A stretch of 64,000 nucleotides of DNA, taken from contig JAGDZR010000025.1 in assembly GCA_049115695.1 (NCBI GenBank), positions 96,994-160,993 of the forward strand, read 5' to 3'. The notes beneath the pieces were generated by a model. That model saw nothing but the letters and a program-made list of their open reading frames with translations, was not told the DNA's origin and did not search any database. The position numbers were made by a program, and so were the translations under genes. Position 1 is the stretch's first letter. Every line of letters begins with the position of its first letter. Positions 25,828 to 33,700 of this stretch are shown in pieces. The stretch is from JAGDZR01 sp049115695 (GTDB taxonomy: Bacteria; Bacteroidota; Bacteroidia; Cytophagales; Cyclobacteriaceae).

Positions 25828-26364
25828 AGACAAAGAAGAAGACCACCTGCCAGGCGCGAAGAGCCTTATAAGGTGAATGACAAAATCTCAGCTAACGAAG
25901 TTAGACTTGTAGGAGAGAATGTTGAAGTTGACGTTTATTCACTTTCCAAAGCATTGGCTTTGGCGAAGGAGCAGGGGTTGGATTTAGTTGAAATTTCACC
26001 TAAGGCCGTCCCTCCTGTTTGCAAAATAATTGATTATTCGAAGTTTAAGTACGACCAGAAGAAAAAGCAAAAGGAGATAAAGGCGAAAGCCCAGAAGACC
26101 GTTGTTAAGGAGATTAGGTTTGGACCTAATACGGATGATCATGACTTCAATTTTAAATTGAATCATGCCAAAAAGTTTCTGGGTGAGGGAGCAAAGGTTA
26201 AGGCCTATGTTCACTTTGTCGGAAGGACAATCGTTTTTAAAGAGAGAGGTGAAATACTCTTGTTGAAGTTTGCGCAAGCGTTGGAGGAAGATGCTAAAGT
26301 TGAGCAGTTTCCAAAGCTAGAAGGCAAACGAATGTTTTTAATGTTATCACCTAAGCAGAAATAA
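25825..26364 (+). CDS. infC: Translation initiation factor IF-3 (AUU start)
   Basis: IF-3 of 179 residues when read from the AUU at 25825; E. coli IF-3 is 180. Starting at the first standard codon (GTG 25873) would remove 16 residues, including PYKV before NDKISANEVRLVG, the conserved N-domain entry. Motifs are LDLVEISPKAVPPVCKIIDY, the basic linker KFKYDQKKKQKE, KEIRFGPNTDDHDF, and the C-domain ending MFLMLSPK. infC is known to use AUU or other poor starts so that IF-3 limits its own translation; here that regulation would be kept. Followed after 12 nt by rpmI. Confidence 0.92.
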   Translation: MRQRRRPPARREEPYKVNDKISANEVRLVGENVEVDVYSLSKALALAKEQGLDLVEISPKAVPPVCKIIDYSKFKYDQKKKQKEIKAKAQKTVVKEIRFGPNTDDHDFNFKLNHAKKFLGEGAKVKAYVHFVGRTIVFKERGEILLLKFAQALEEDAKVEQFPKLEGKRMFLMLSPKQK

Positions 26365-26376
26365 ATTATATAAGTA

Positions 26377-26571
26377 ATGTCTAAAGTAAAGACTAATTCC
26401 GGAGCGAAGAAGCGATTCAAATTGACAGGATCTGGAAAAATCAAGCGTAAGCATGCTTTCAAAAGTCATATTTTGACTAAGAAAGAAACCAAGCAAAAAA
26501 GAAATCTGACTAGGATGGGCTTGGTTCACAAATCGGATGAAAACAACATCAAGAAATTGTTGAACATCTAA
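26377..26571 (+). CDS. rpmI: Ribosomal protein L35
   Basis: A 64-residue, strongly basic protein with the L35 pattern KTNSGAKKRFKLTGSGKIKR, KHAFKSHILTKKETKQKRNL. It sits between infC (12-nt gap) and rplT. The ORF ends KKLLNI. Length and context leave no doubt about the call. Confidence 0.96.
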   Translation: MSKVKTNSGAKKRFKLTGSGKIKRKHAFKSHILTKKETKQKRNLTRMGLVHKSDENNIKKLLNI

Positions 26572-26595
26572 TTGGTTTAATTGTATAACCCGATG

Positions 26596-26629
26596 ATTGG
26601 TAATAAGCTCAGCAGAATCTGACGCCAAT
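26596..26629 (+). promoter_or_regulatory. Candidate hairpin leader between rpmI and rplT
   Basis: ATTGG at 26596-26600 can pair with CCAAT at 26625-26629, with an inner CAG/CTG pairing, in a 79-nt spacer before rplT. L20 is known to repress its operon by binding an RNA leader, so an RNA switch is possible. The stem is short and no clear L20-site match was found, so this is a weak call. Confidence 0.3.
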
Positions 26630-26650
26630 AGTCAAAAAACTAAAAATTAA

Positions 26651-26995
26651 ATGAGATCAGTAAATCACGTTGCTTCACGTACTAGAAGAAAGAAGATGAT
26701 GAAGCACGCCAAAGGATACTTTGGCAGAAGAAAAAATGTTTGGACGGTAGCGAAAAATGCCATTGAAAAAGGGTGGACCTACGCATACCGCGATAGAAAG
26801 GCTAAGAAGAGAGAGTTTAGAGCATTGTGGATTCAGAGAATCAATGCCGGTGTTAGAGAACATGGATTGAGCTACTCTAAATTCATGGGGCAACTGAAGG
26901 CCAACAATGTGGAGATGGATCGTAAAGTCCTGGCTGATTTGGCGATGAACAATCCAGCAGCTTTCAAAGCCATAATCGATAAAGTAAATAAATAA
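26651..26995 (+). CDS. rplT: Ribosomal protein L20
   Basis: A 114-residue basic protein with the L20 signature near the N-terminus (MRSVNHVASRTRRKKMMK followed by HAKGYFGRRKN), the YAYRDRKAKKREFRALWIQR helix and the C-terminal FKAIIDKV. It is the last gene of the thrS-infC-rpmI-rplT cluster and is followed by a strong terminator. Confidence 0.97.
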   Translation: MRSVNHVASRTRRKKMMKHAKGYFGRRKNVWTVAKNAIEKGWTYAYRDRKAKKREFRALWIQRINAGVREHGLSYSKFMGQLKANNVEMDRKVLADLAMNNPAAFKAIIDKVNK

Positions 26996-27017
26996 TAGCA
27001 AGATTTGCTTAGGTGAA

Positions 27018-27056
27018 AAGCCTCACTTGATTCATTCAGGTGAGGCTTTATTTTTT
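27018..27056 (+). terminator. Rho-independent terminator after rplT
   Basis: A 13-bp stem (AAGCCTCACTTGA with its complement, one G-T pair) and a TTCAT loop at 27018-27048, followed by TATTTTTT. It ends the thrS-infC-rpmI-rplT transcript. Confidence 0.88.
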
Positions 27057-27071
27057 CACTAAATTCATGTT

Positions 27072-27995
27072 ATGAGCATAATTATAGATTCAATGACCAA
27101 GGATCTGTCACCTTGGATACAAGCCTTTAAGCATGCCATTCCAGAAGAAAAAATCGTTCAATGGGATGATCAACCTGATCTGAAGCAAGTACAGACAGCC
27201 ATAGTCTGGAATCATCGCTCTGAATTGTTCGATTGTCTGCCGAACTTAAAAATGGTTTGTTCATTAGGCGCTGGTGTAGATCATATATTCAGAGATGAAT
27301 CTCTGCCGGATGAAGTGTTAGTAACCAGAATCATCAGTGAAGAATTGTCAGCACCCATGTCTAATTTTTGTATTGGGGCCATTCTTTATTATCAACGACA
27401 GTTTGATAAATACCTGGTTGACAAAGAAGGCAAAATATGGGATCAGCAATTCAATCCAGAAAGAGAGAAGCATGTCGGGATCATGGGAATGGGTCAACTT
27501 GGTAGTGATTTGGCGACAAAACTCGTGGGGTTAGGTTTCACAGTTTCTGGCTTGAGTAGATCGAGAAAAGTCATTAAGGGTGTTCAAAGCTTTATCGAAG
27601 AAGAAATGGCTAACTTTTTAGCTGATATTGATTATTTGGTAGTATTACTTCCTGCCACTTCTGAAAACAAAGGAATATTAAATAATCAACTATTCGATAT
27701 GATTAAGCCAGGGGCATATCTGATTAATGTTGCCAGGGGTCACCATCAAGTCAATCAGGACATTGTTCAGGCATTAGATTCAGGGAAGTTGGGTGGTGCT
27801 TTTTTGGATGTTTTTCCTAAGGAGCCATTGCCCGTTGATGATCCATTATGGGTTCACCCAAAGGTTTTTATTACACCTCATATTGCAGTAGTGACAAAGC
27901 TGGAAGCTGCCGTTCCTCAGATAGTTGAAAATCATCGGCGTATGTTAAAGGGAGAGGATCTTTGTGGAGTTGCCAATAAGCTGAGGGGGTATTAA
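27072..27995 (+). CDS. Glyoxylate/hydroxypyruvate reductase, GhrA-like
   Basis: A 307-residue D-2-hydroxyacid dehydrogenase. The NAD(P)-binding motif GIMGMGQLGSDLA is at about residue 138. Catalytic residues appear in order: Arg in INVARGHHQ, Glu in FPKEPLP and His in ITPHIA. The short N-terminal half and the lack of a C-terminal extension fit the GhrA subfamily (reduction of glyoxylate and hydroxypyruvate) better than phosphoglycerate dehydrogenase, which is longer. It is a single gene after the rplT terminator; the cellular role is open. Confidence 0.85.
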   Translation: MSIIIDSMTKDLSPWIQAFKHAIPEEKIVQWDDQPDLKQVQTAIVWNHRSELFDCLPNLKMVCSLGAGVDHIFRDESLPDEVLVTRIISEELSAPMSNFCIGAILYYQRQFDKYLVDKEGKIWDQQFNPEREKHVGIMGMGQLGSDLATKLVGLGFTVSGLSRSRKVIKGVQSFIEEEMANFLADIDYLVVLLPATSENKGILNNQLFDMIKPGAYLINVARGHHQVNQDIVQALDSGKLGGAFLDVFPKEPLPVDDPLWVHPKVFITPHIAVVTKLEAAVPQIVENHRRMLKGEDLCGVANKLRGY

Positions 27996-28002
27996 AATAA
28001 AA

Positions 28003-28035
28003 GGCCTGACGTAGATGTCAGACCCTAATTTTATT
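28003..28035 (+). terminator. Probable terminator after the GhrA-like gene
   Basis: GGCCTGAC and GTCAGACC form an 8-bp stem with one C-A mismatch and a 6-nt loop at 28003-28024, followed by an AT-rich tail with TTTT. Weaker than the one after rplT. Confidence 0.5.
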
Positions 28036-28055
28036 CATAACACTTGTTCCCTATA

Positions 28056-28168
28056 TATCTTTGTATTGGGGTATTTAAAATTAATATAATACAATTATAT
28101 ATTGAATTATTGACATATTTAATTTGATATATAAAATAAATAATAAATAATACTTAAATAGTTATATA
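28056..28168 (+). promoter_or_regulatory. -7 box and AT-rich leader upstream of the OmpA gene
   Basis: TATCTTTG at 28056-28063 matches the -7 consensus, but no TTG lies at the right distance upstream. The following 100 nt (28065-28168) are extremely AT-rich. The region may hold the promoter of the OmpA gene; no hairpin or operator symmetry was seen. Confidence 0.35.
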
Positions 28169-29680
28169 ATGCGGTTTGTGTTTTTGGTTCTTGCCACACT
28201 GATTTCGTCCACAGTTCTGTCTCAGTCAAGTTATCTTCAGTTTTATGGAGAACCACAACCACTGGATAGTGTGAATACAGCTTATGACGAAAACTTCATT
28301 TCACTTAATAGCACTGAAAGCAAATTAATCTTTTACAGAAAGGGTTTTCAATCTGAGAATGGAATCAATCCAGGTGATTTATGGATGAGCAATCTCTCAT
28401 CTTATTGGGAGTCGGCGGAGGATTATAGTGTAGACATTGATGCTAACATTACTCCGCTGGGTTTTGTAAATGGTGGGACAGCAATATTATATAACAAAAC
28501 GTATTTTGATAATGGCGTGTACATTGGTGAAATATGGATGGCAGACCTTGAAAAGGGAGTATTCAGCAATCATCGAGAAATTGACGTCAAATATTTTAAG
28601 AACATATCTGATCATCAGTCTGGGTCTATTTCCTTTGATGGGCGTCATATTGTACTTGCAATGGAGGGCACCACCACTTATGGCGTTGAAGACTTGTACG
28701 TCATTCATATGACTGATGATGGGAAATGGGGTTCACCAAGAAACCTCGGGTATCGACTCAATACGGCCTTTCAAGAGTATAGCCCTTTCCTTGCTGCTGA
28801 TAATGAAACATTGATTTTTGCCACTAATGGACGGGGTGGAAGTGGAAGCTTCGATTTATTCATGACCAAAAGACTGGATGATTCCTGGCAAAACTGGTCT
28901 GAACCTGTCAACCTCGGACCAAAAGTTAACACCTCGGGAGCTGAAAAATCATTTGCTTTTATCCCAGGTTCTGATTTCGGATATTTTACCTCAACTACTA
29001 ATAGCGATGGATACGGAGATATCAAGCGAATCAGAATAACGAGTGACATTGAACAAGTTGATTCTATTGCACAGGTGGTTGTTGAGACTGAACTGGTAGC
29101 GGGAAATATTGTGGTAACAATTGTAGATGCTGCAACGAAAAAACCGATTAGTGGTGAAATTAGGATCGGGGAAGGAATGCTCGAAAGCGCACCTTTGCTT
29201 ATTGATGCAAATCAATCGGAAGACATTACCATCAACACGCACGCAACGGGGTACATGAGTGCTCAGGCTGTCGTGACAATCAGTGAATTACAAGGGAGAG
29301 ACACCATAAGTATCGAACTGAGTGCTCTGGAAGTTGGTACGAAAATTCAGTTAAAGAACGTGTTATTTTATCAGGGTACTGCCAATTTCATTGAAGGCTC
29401 ATCGAATGAACTGGATAGAGTGGTTGAGATGATGAAGGAAAACGAGGCGATCAAAATTGAGTTGAGGGGCCACACAGACAATAGAGGGAATGCTCAATTG
29501 AATCAACAATTATCGCAGGAAAGAGTATTGGTGGTGCAGGAATATCTGGAGAAAAAAGGAGTGAGCTCAAGGCGAATTTCGGGTAAAGGATTTGGAGGAA
29601 GTGATCCGATTGCATCCAATGATACTGAACCTGACAGAAAGCTCAATAGGAGAGTGGAGTTCGTAATCGTGTCAAATTAG
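28169..29680 (+). CDS. OmpA-family protein with PD40-like repeats
   Basis: A 503-residue exported protein with a signal peptide (about 1-18, ending VLSQ). Residues about 20-290 are repeated strands with the PD40 pattern (DLWMSN, EYSPFLAADNETLIFATNGR, KSFAFIPGSDFGYFTS). About 300-380 are a beta-sandwich linker (DAATKKPISGEI). The C-terminus is OmpA-type peptidoglycan-binding: RGHTDNRGNAQLNQQLSQER and GFGGSDPIASNDTEPDRKLNRR. It anchors the outer membrane to peptidoglycan; the PD40 part may bind a partner. The stop overlaps the convergent TauE gene by 4 nt. Confidence 0.88.
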   Translation: MRFVFLVLATLISSTVLSQSSYLQFYGEPQPLDSVNTAYDENFISLNSTESKLIFYRKGFQSENGINPGDLWMSNLSSYWESAEDYSVDIDANITPLGFVNGGTAILYNKTYFDNGVYIGEIWMADLEKGVFSNHREIDVKYFKNISDHQSGSISFDGRHIVLAMEGTTTYGVEDLYVIHMTDDGKWGSPRNLGYRLNTAFQEYSPFLAADNETLIFATNGRGGSGSFDLFMTKRLDDSWQNWSEPVNLGPKVNTSGAEKSFAFIPGSDFGYFTSTTNSDGYGDIKRIRITSDIEQVDSIAQVVVETELVAGNIVVTIVDAATKKPISGEIRIGEGMLESAPLLIDANQSEDITINTHATGYMSAQAVVTISELQGRDTISIELSALEVGTKIQLKNVLFYQGTANFIEGSSNELDRVVEMMKENEAIKIELRGHTDNRGNAQLNQQLSQERVLVVQEYLEKKGVSSRRISGKGFGGSDPIASNDTEPDRKLNRRVEFVIVSN

Positions 29681-30450
29681 ATGATGCCTATCCCCAATAA
29701 AACTGAAATAATGATGAGGGCAATGGCAACAAACTTTTGAACGAAACCAAGCGTAACTTTAGTGAGTAATCTTTTGCCAATAATGGCCCCAGCAATAGCC
29801 GAAAGCCCAGCACAGACCACCAACATTAGATTGTCCTGAAGTTGAGATTCTACGAACCGAGTACTGTAGACAGATAGTCTCGTGAAATCGATAAAACAAG
29901 CAATCACTACTGATGTACCAATGAATGTGTTTTTGTCTAATCCTGCTCGTATGAGGAAGGCACTTCTAAGCGCCCCTTGATGTCCTGATAAACCACCAAA
30001 AAAACCACTCAGAAATCCTCCTATAGGCATTTTGTTTTTATCGAATTGCAATGAGGACAGGAATGGTACAAGATCAAAAATTGAGAAGAAAATCAAAACC
30101 AAAGAAATGACCAACTTGATGGGTGTAATGTGATAGAATTTTTCTCCTATGGAATAGGTAAGTATGCTTTCCCAGTCGTTGATATAAGATAAAGTCCAAG
30201 CGCCCAAGAACGCAGCAAGAATTGCAGGGATACCGAACCTAATTAAAATGGCTTTTCGCGCATTTTTTCCTACCAGAATGATTTTGAAGAGATTGTTAAT
30301 AAAGTGAACAACACCTGTTAATGCTATGGCCAGATCAATTGGGAAGAAAATAGCAAAGATTGGTGTCAATATTGTCCCAAGTCCAAAACCTGAAAAGAAG
30401 GTGAGAATTGCAGTCAAGAAGGCTGCAATTGATATGATGATGATTTCCAT
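29677..30450 (-). CDS. TauE/SafE-family membrane exporter
   Basis: A 257-residue protein with about 7-8 hydrophobic helices and the TauE/SafE pattern: an N-terminal SGFGLGTILTPIFAIFFP, then GGFLSGFFGGLSGHQGALRSAFLI and a final IGKRLL. Members export sulfite or sulfoacetate, or take up C1/C2 acids. It starts one base within the helicase stop (TAATG), so is co-transcribed with it. A sulfite oxidation cassette lies 3.2 kb downstream on the other strand; a sulfite-related role is only suggestive. Confidence 0.82.
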   Translation of the reverse strand: MEIIIISIAAFLTAILTFFSGFGLGTILTPIFAIFFPIDLAIALTGVVHFINNLFKIILVGKNARKAILIRFGIPAILAAFLGAWTLSYINDWESILTYSIGEKFYHITPIKLVISLVLIFFSIFDLVPFLSSLQFDKNKMPIGGFLSGFFGGLSGHQGALRSAFLIRAGLDKNTFIGTSVVIACFIDFTRLSVYSTRFVESQLQDNLMLVVCAGLSAIAGAIIGKRLLTKVTLGFVQKFVAIALIIISVLLGIGII

Positions 30451-32633
30451 TACTTAGTTTTTGTAACAAGCGCCAGTTTTATTTCGTCATAGCCATACTC
30501 ATCACCCAATTTACTTTTGATCTCGTTGAGCGAATTTGATTTGATTGTGTTGGCTACTGTTAGAATATTGTCAAGTATTTCCTGATTGACTATTTCATCG
30601 GCCTTTAGTTTTCCTTCCTGAACAAAATGGATCAAGTGACCCATAATCGTTCCCCTTACCATGCCTCTGTCAATGGCAATATCATCTACCGTTTTTCCTG
30701 CTTGGAACATTTCAAGTGTGATATCCTTCGTATTTGTTTTGCTTGATTGCTCCGTTTTTGATTGCTTGAGATTTCGGACTTCCAGGAAGTCTTTTGACAT
30801 TTTGATGTCATCTTTTGATAGCATATTGTTATTTGCAATCGCCTCAATCAGTTGATTTGCCTTGGAGATCGCTAGTCGCTGATGATAGTACAGATGCTCA
30901 AGTGTTTTTAGTTCTTTGTTGTAACCCTTTATTTTCTTTTTGGCATTGACATCATTTCTATGAGCATCTATCGCCTGCTGAATTGAAGCAATTTCATTCC
31001 AGAAATAGTGTTTGGCTTTTGACATTCGCTCAATCAACTGATCAGTATAGTTGGCTTGTCGTGTGATGTCTACCACCTGATGAATGAATCGATCAGCTAC
31101 TGATCTTAACTGGTCGGTCTGTGCTTTTAAGTCTTGTGTCCATTGCGCATGTTTTTGTCTGGGTGACCGTTCGGACTTGTTAAATGACTTTAAGTGCTCA
31201 TCGAGATGAAGGCAGAGATTCGTAAAATCAAAGGCACGTGAACAATACAGTGCTAGGAATTGACGAGTATGGCTATCCAATCCGTTTTCAAGCTTATTCA
31301 TGTCCTGTGAGTTGGTGGAAAACTCTGCGATTCTGACATCAGCGTTAAATCCCGTACTGGGAATGGGACTTGATAAGACTAAACCATCTAGAGAAGTCAA
31401 GCGTGAAAGGGCCACATACATTTGGCCAGGAGCAAAGGAATCCGTCAAATCAAGAATGGCTTGATTGAATGTTAATCCCTGGCTTTTGTGTACTGTGATG
31501 GCCCATGCGAGCCTGAGTGGAAACTGTTCGAATGTACCGATTACTTTCTCAGCGATTTCTCCAGATTCCTCGTCAAGTGTATATCGGATATTTTCCCATG
31601 TATATGCCTCTACATCGATCTGGTTACCATCGTCATCTTCTACGGTAATCTTGCCAGGTTCGACTTGAGTCACTTTTCCTATTTTGCCATTAAAAAAGCG
31701 TTGTTCCCCAGATGGATCATTTTTAGTGAACATGACTTGTGCACCTTCTTTTAACGTCAGTGTGCTTGGTGCAGGATACATGTAGTCGGGAAACTCCTCC
31801 TTGACATGCGCATCGAAGGCAATGGGTTGAGCATTAATCTGTCGAAGTTCCTCCTCATTAATTTTATCTGCCTTTCGGTTGTGTGTAGTTAAATGAATAT
31901 ATCCTTTATGCTTTTTTGGATCAAAAGAAGGGTCATAGTATTGATTAAGTAGTGCTATGTCTTCATCTCCAGGCGAATTGCTTCTTAAATTATTTAATAG
32001 GTCAATGAACTTTTGATCGGTTTGTCGATAGATATGTTTCAGTTCAATGTAGACCGGAGGTGATTGACGCATGACCTGTGCATCGAAAAAGTAAATACCA
32101 CCATAATACTGTTGTAAGGTTTGCCATTCATATTGTTTTACAACAGGCGGGAGCTGAAGTAAATCACCAATAAATAGGATTTGGACTCCACCAAACGGAA
32201 GATTTCTATTTTTCCTAACCCGTCTAAGAATCAGATCCATACAATCCAATAGGTCTGCTCGCAGCATACTGACCTCATCGATGATGAGCAGGTCCATTTC
32301 CCTCAACATTTCTCGTTTACGCTGACCCATTTTCAGTGATTGAAATACAGATTTAGGTGTGTTGATCTGTTGCCCATCGGAAATCTGGAAGTACTCATCA
32401 GGGACATAGGTGCCAAAAGGTAGCTGAAGCAATGAATGCAGTGTAACACCTCCAGCATTGATGGCCGCAATACCAGTCGGTGCTGCTATGAGTGTGTTTT
32501 TGTAAGTATGCTCGATGATGTATTTGAGCAATGTTGTCTTACCAGTCCCCGCCTTTCCAGTTAGGAATATAGTCGCGTTGGTATTATTCACATATTTAAG
32601 AGCCAATACGGCTTCCTTGCTCAAATCTTGCAT
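30450..32633 (-). CDS. PIF1-like ATP-dependent helicase with HTH tail
   Basis: A 727-residue SF1B helicase. Walker A GKAGTGKTTLL is near residue 33, LIIDEVSMLR is the Walker B, GDLLQLPPV is motif III, and VHKSQGLTFN with YVALSRLTSL are motifs V/VI. Residues about 450-640 are helical and unassigned; the end holds a helix-turn-helix (MFQAGKTVDDIAIDRGMVRG) as in the HTH_40 type, known from RecQ-like helicases. Start chosen at 32633 (MQDLSKEAVLAL); an upstream ATG at 32672 adds 13 residues without conservation. It likely acts on G-rich or forked DNA; the native role is unknown. Confidence 0.88.
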   Translation of the reverse strand: MQDLSKEAVLALKYVNNTNATIFLTGKAGTGKTTLLKYIIEHTYKNTLIAAPTGIAAINAGGVTLHSLLQLPFGTYVPDEYFQISDGQQINTPKSVFQSLKMGQRKREMLREMDLLIIDEVSMLRADLLDCMDLILRRVRKNRNLPFGGVQILFIGDLLQLPPVVKQYEWQTLQQYYGGIYFFDAQVMRQSPPVYIELKHIYRQTDQKFIDLLNNLRSNSPGDEDIALLNQYYDPSFDPKKHKGYIHLTTHNRKADKINEEELRQINAQPIAFDAHVKEEFPDYMYPAPSTLTLKEGAQVMFTKNDPSGEQRFFNGKIGKVTQVEPGKITVEDDDGNQIDVEAYTWENIRYTLDEESGEIAEKVIGTFEQFPLRLAWAITVHKSQGLTFNQAILDLTDSFAPGQMYVALSRLTSLDGLVLSSPIPSTGFNADVRIAEFSTNSQDMNKLENGLDSHTRQFLALYCSRAFDFTNLCLHLDEHLKSFNKSERSPRQKHAQWTQDLKAQTDQLRSVADRFIHQVVDITRQANYTDQLIERMSKAKHYFWNEIASIQQAIDAHRNDVNAKKKIKGYNKELKTLEHLYYHQRLAISKANQLIEAIANNNMLSKDDIKMSKDFLEVRNLKQSKTEQSSKTNTKDITLEMFQAGKTVDDIAIDRGMVRGTIMGHLIHFVQEGKLKADEIVNQEILDNILTVANTIKSNSLNEIKSKLGDEYGYDEIKLALVTKTK

Positions 32634-32794
32634 AGCATTTTCAATGGTGAAGCAAGATACCAAAGAGTTCAAATATGTGCCATCATATATAACGTTAAAG
32701 AATTATTAAGTTGAATACGGCTGGCATATGACCTGATGAGTGGAAATGAAATAGGCAAAAGCTGAAATAATGTAGTATTACCGGTTAGTTTACA

Positions 32795-32802
32795 TAATTT
32801 TG
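32795..32802 (+). promoter_or_regulatory. -7 promoter box of the EF-hand gene
   Basis: TAATTTTG at 32795-32802 matches the Bacteroidota -7 consensus, 19 nt before the ATG at 32822. No good -33 TTG was seen at the expected distance, so this is a moderate call. Confidence 0.4.
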
Positions 32803-32821
32803 GCCTCTCAAATTTGCCACT

Positions 32822-33388
32822 ATGCTATCTGATTTTCAAACCAGAAAATTATCATACTTATTTACCATCTACGATCACAATAGGAATGGTTTGCTTGAAT
32901 TGGATGACTTCACAGACATTGCGGAACAAATCTGCGATAAGCTGGGGTACAAGGCTGGTAGTAGGCACCACGAAGATTTACTGCGAAAGACAGTTCGCCT
33001 TTTTCATCACCTGATGAGTGAAATGCCTAATATCAAAGGCCAGAGAATTACAGACAATGATTGGATCAATTATTTCGATACCAAAATAGTTAGTCATCAT
33101 GATGAGGACTTACTTGTTGAATACATCGAAATGATGATTGGATATTTATTTGATTTGTTTGATTTCAACAACGATGGGTATATATCGCTGGATGAGTACA
33201 AAGATATATTTGATATCTATGGTATCAACAGGGATTATGCAGAGAAAGCGTTTCATAATTTGGACCTGAATAGCGATGGGAAGTTATCGCGATATGAACT
33301 GGTCAGGGCGATTGAAACCTTTTTGATATCGGACGATCCGCTTATGAAAGGCAATTGGATATTTGGGAACTGGGACAGCCCGCTTTAG
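32822..33388 (+). CDS. EF-hand calcium-binding protein
   Basis: A 188-residue cytoplasmic protein with no signal peptide. Three canonical 12-residue EF-hand loops are present: residues 18-29 (DHNRNGLLELDD), 114-125 (DFNNDGYISLDE) and 148-159 (DLNSDGKLSRYE), each with acidic residues at positions 1 and 12 and Gly at 6. A degenerate fourth loop may lie near residues 70-81 (NIKGQRITDNDW), which would give the calerythrin/sarcoplasmic-type layout. Its partner is unknown. It is a stand-alone gene, followed by a 312-bp intergenic region. Confidence 0.92.
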   Translation: MLSDFQTRKLSYLFTIYDHNRNGLLELDDFTDIAEQICDKLGYKAGSRHHEDLLRKTVRLFHHLMSEMPNIKGQRITDNDWINYFDTKIVSHHDEDLLVEYIEMMIGYLFDLFDFNNDGYISLDEYKDIFDIYGINRDYAEKAFHNLDLNSDGKLSRYELVRAIETFLISDDPLMKGNWIFGNWDSPL

Positions 33389-33700
33389 TTAATGGTTAAT
33401 GGTTTTTAATGACCATTTTGCGGATGGTTGGGGCTTTGATACCGACCTCAATCAAAACATTGCATTTCAGGCCATAGAGGGCGTAAGGAAGGACTAGTTA
33501 CCAGACTGACGTTGGATCTGACAATGCGCCAGGCTCTGGATGGTAACTGATTTCAATGAAATTGAAAAATCATGTGTGAAAGTTACGCAGTTTAAAGCCG
33601 ATAACATTGTTGGAGAATGTGTAACAATAGTTACGCATGATTTACTCTGATAGCTATACATTCGTGCGTTTAGTCCATTTCTAGCATTTAATAGTTTTTC
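33389..33700 (+). promoter_or_regulatory. Intergenic region with repeats before the sulfite cassette
   Basis: 312 bp between the EF-hand gene and the sulfite dehydrogenase. ATGTGT followed within 3-6 nt by AGTTACGCA occurs twice, at 33572-33589 and 33617-33637. The second copy contains the dyad GTAAC-N4-GTTAC (33621-33634). They may be binding sites of a regulator of the downstream operon. The front half (33389-33560) shows no ORF or repeat that I recognise. Confidence 0.4.

Noticed and set aside
26599..26612. GGTAATAAGCTCAG resembling a conserved 23S rRNA stretch, as an L20-site mimic
   Set aside because: The similar 23S stretch belongs to the L11-binding GTPase centre, not the L20 site, so the likeness is probably chance.
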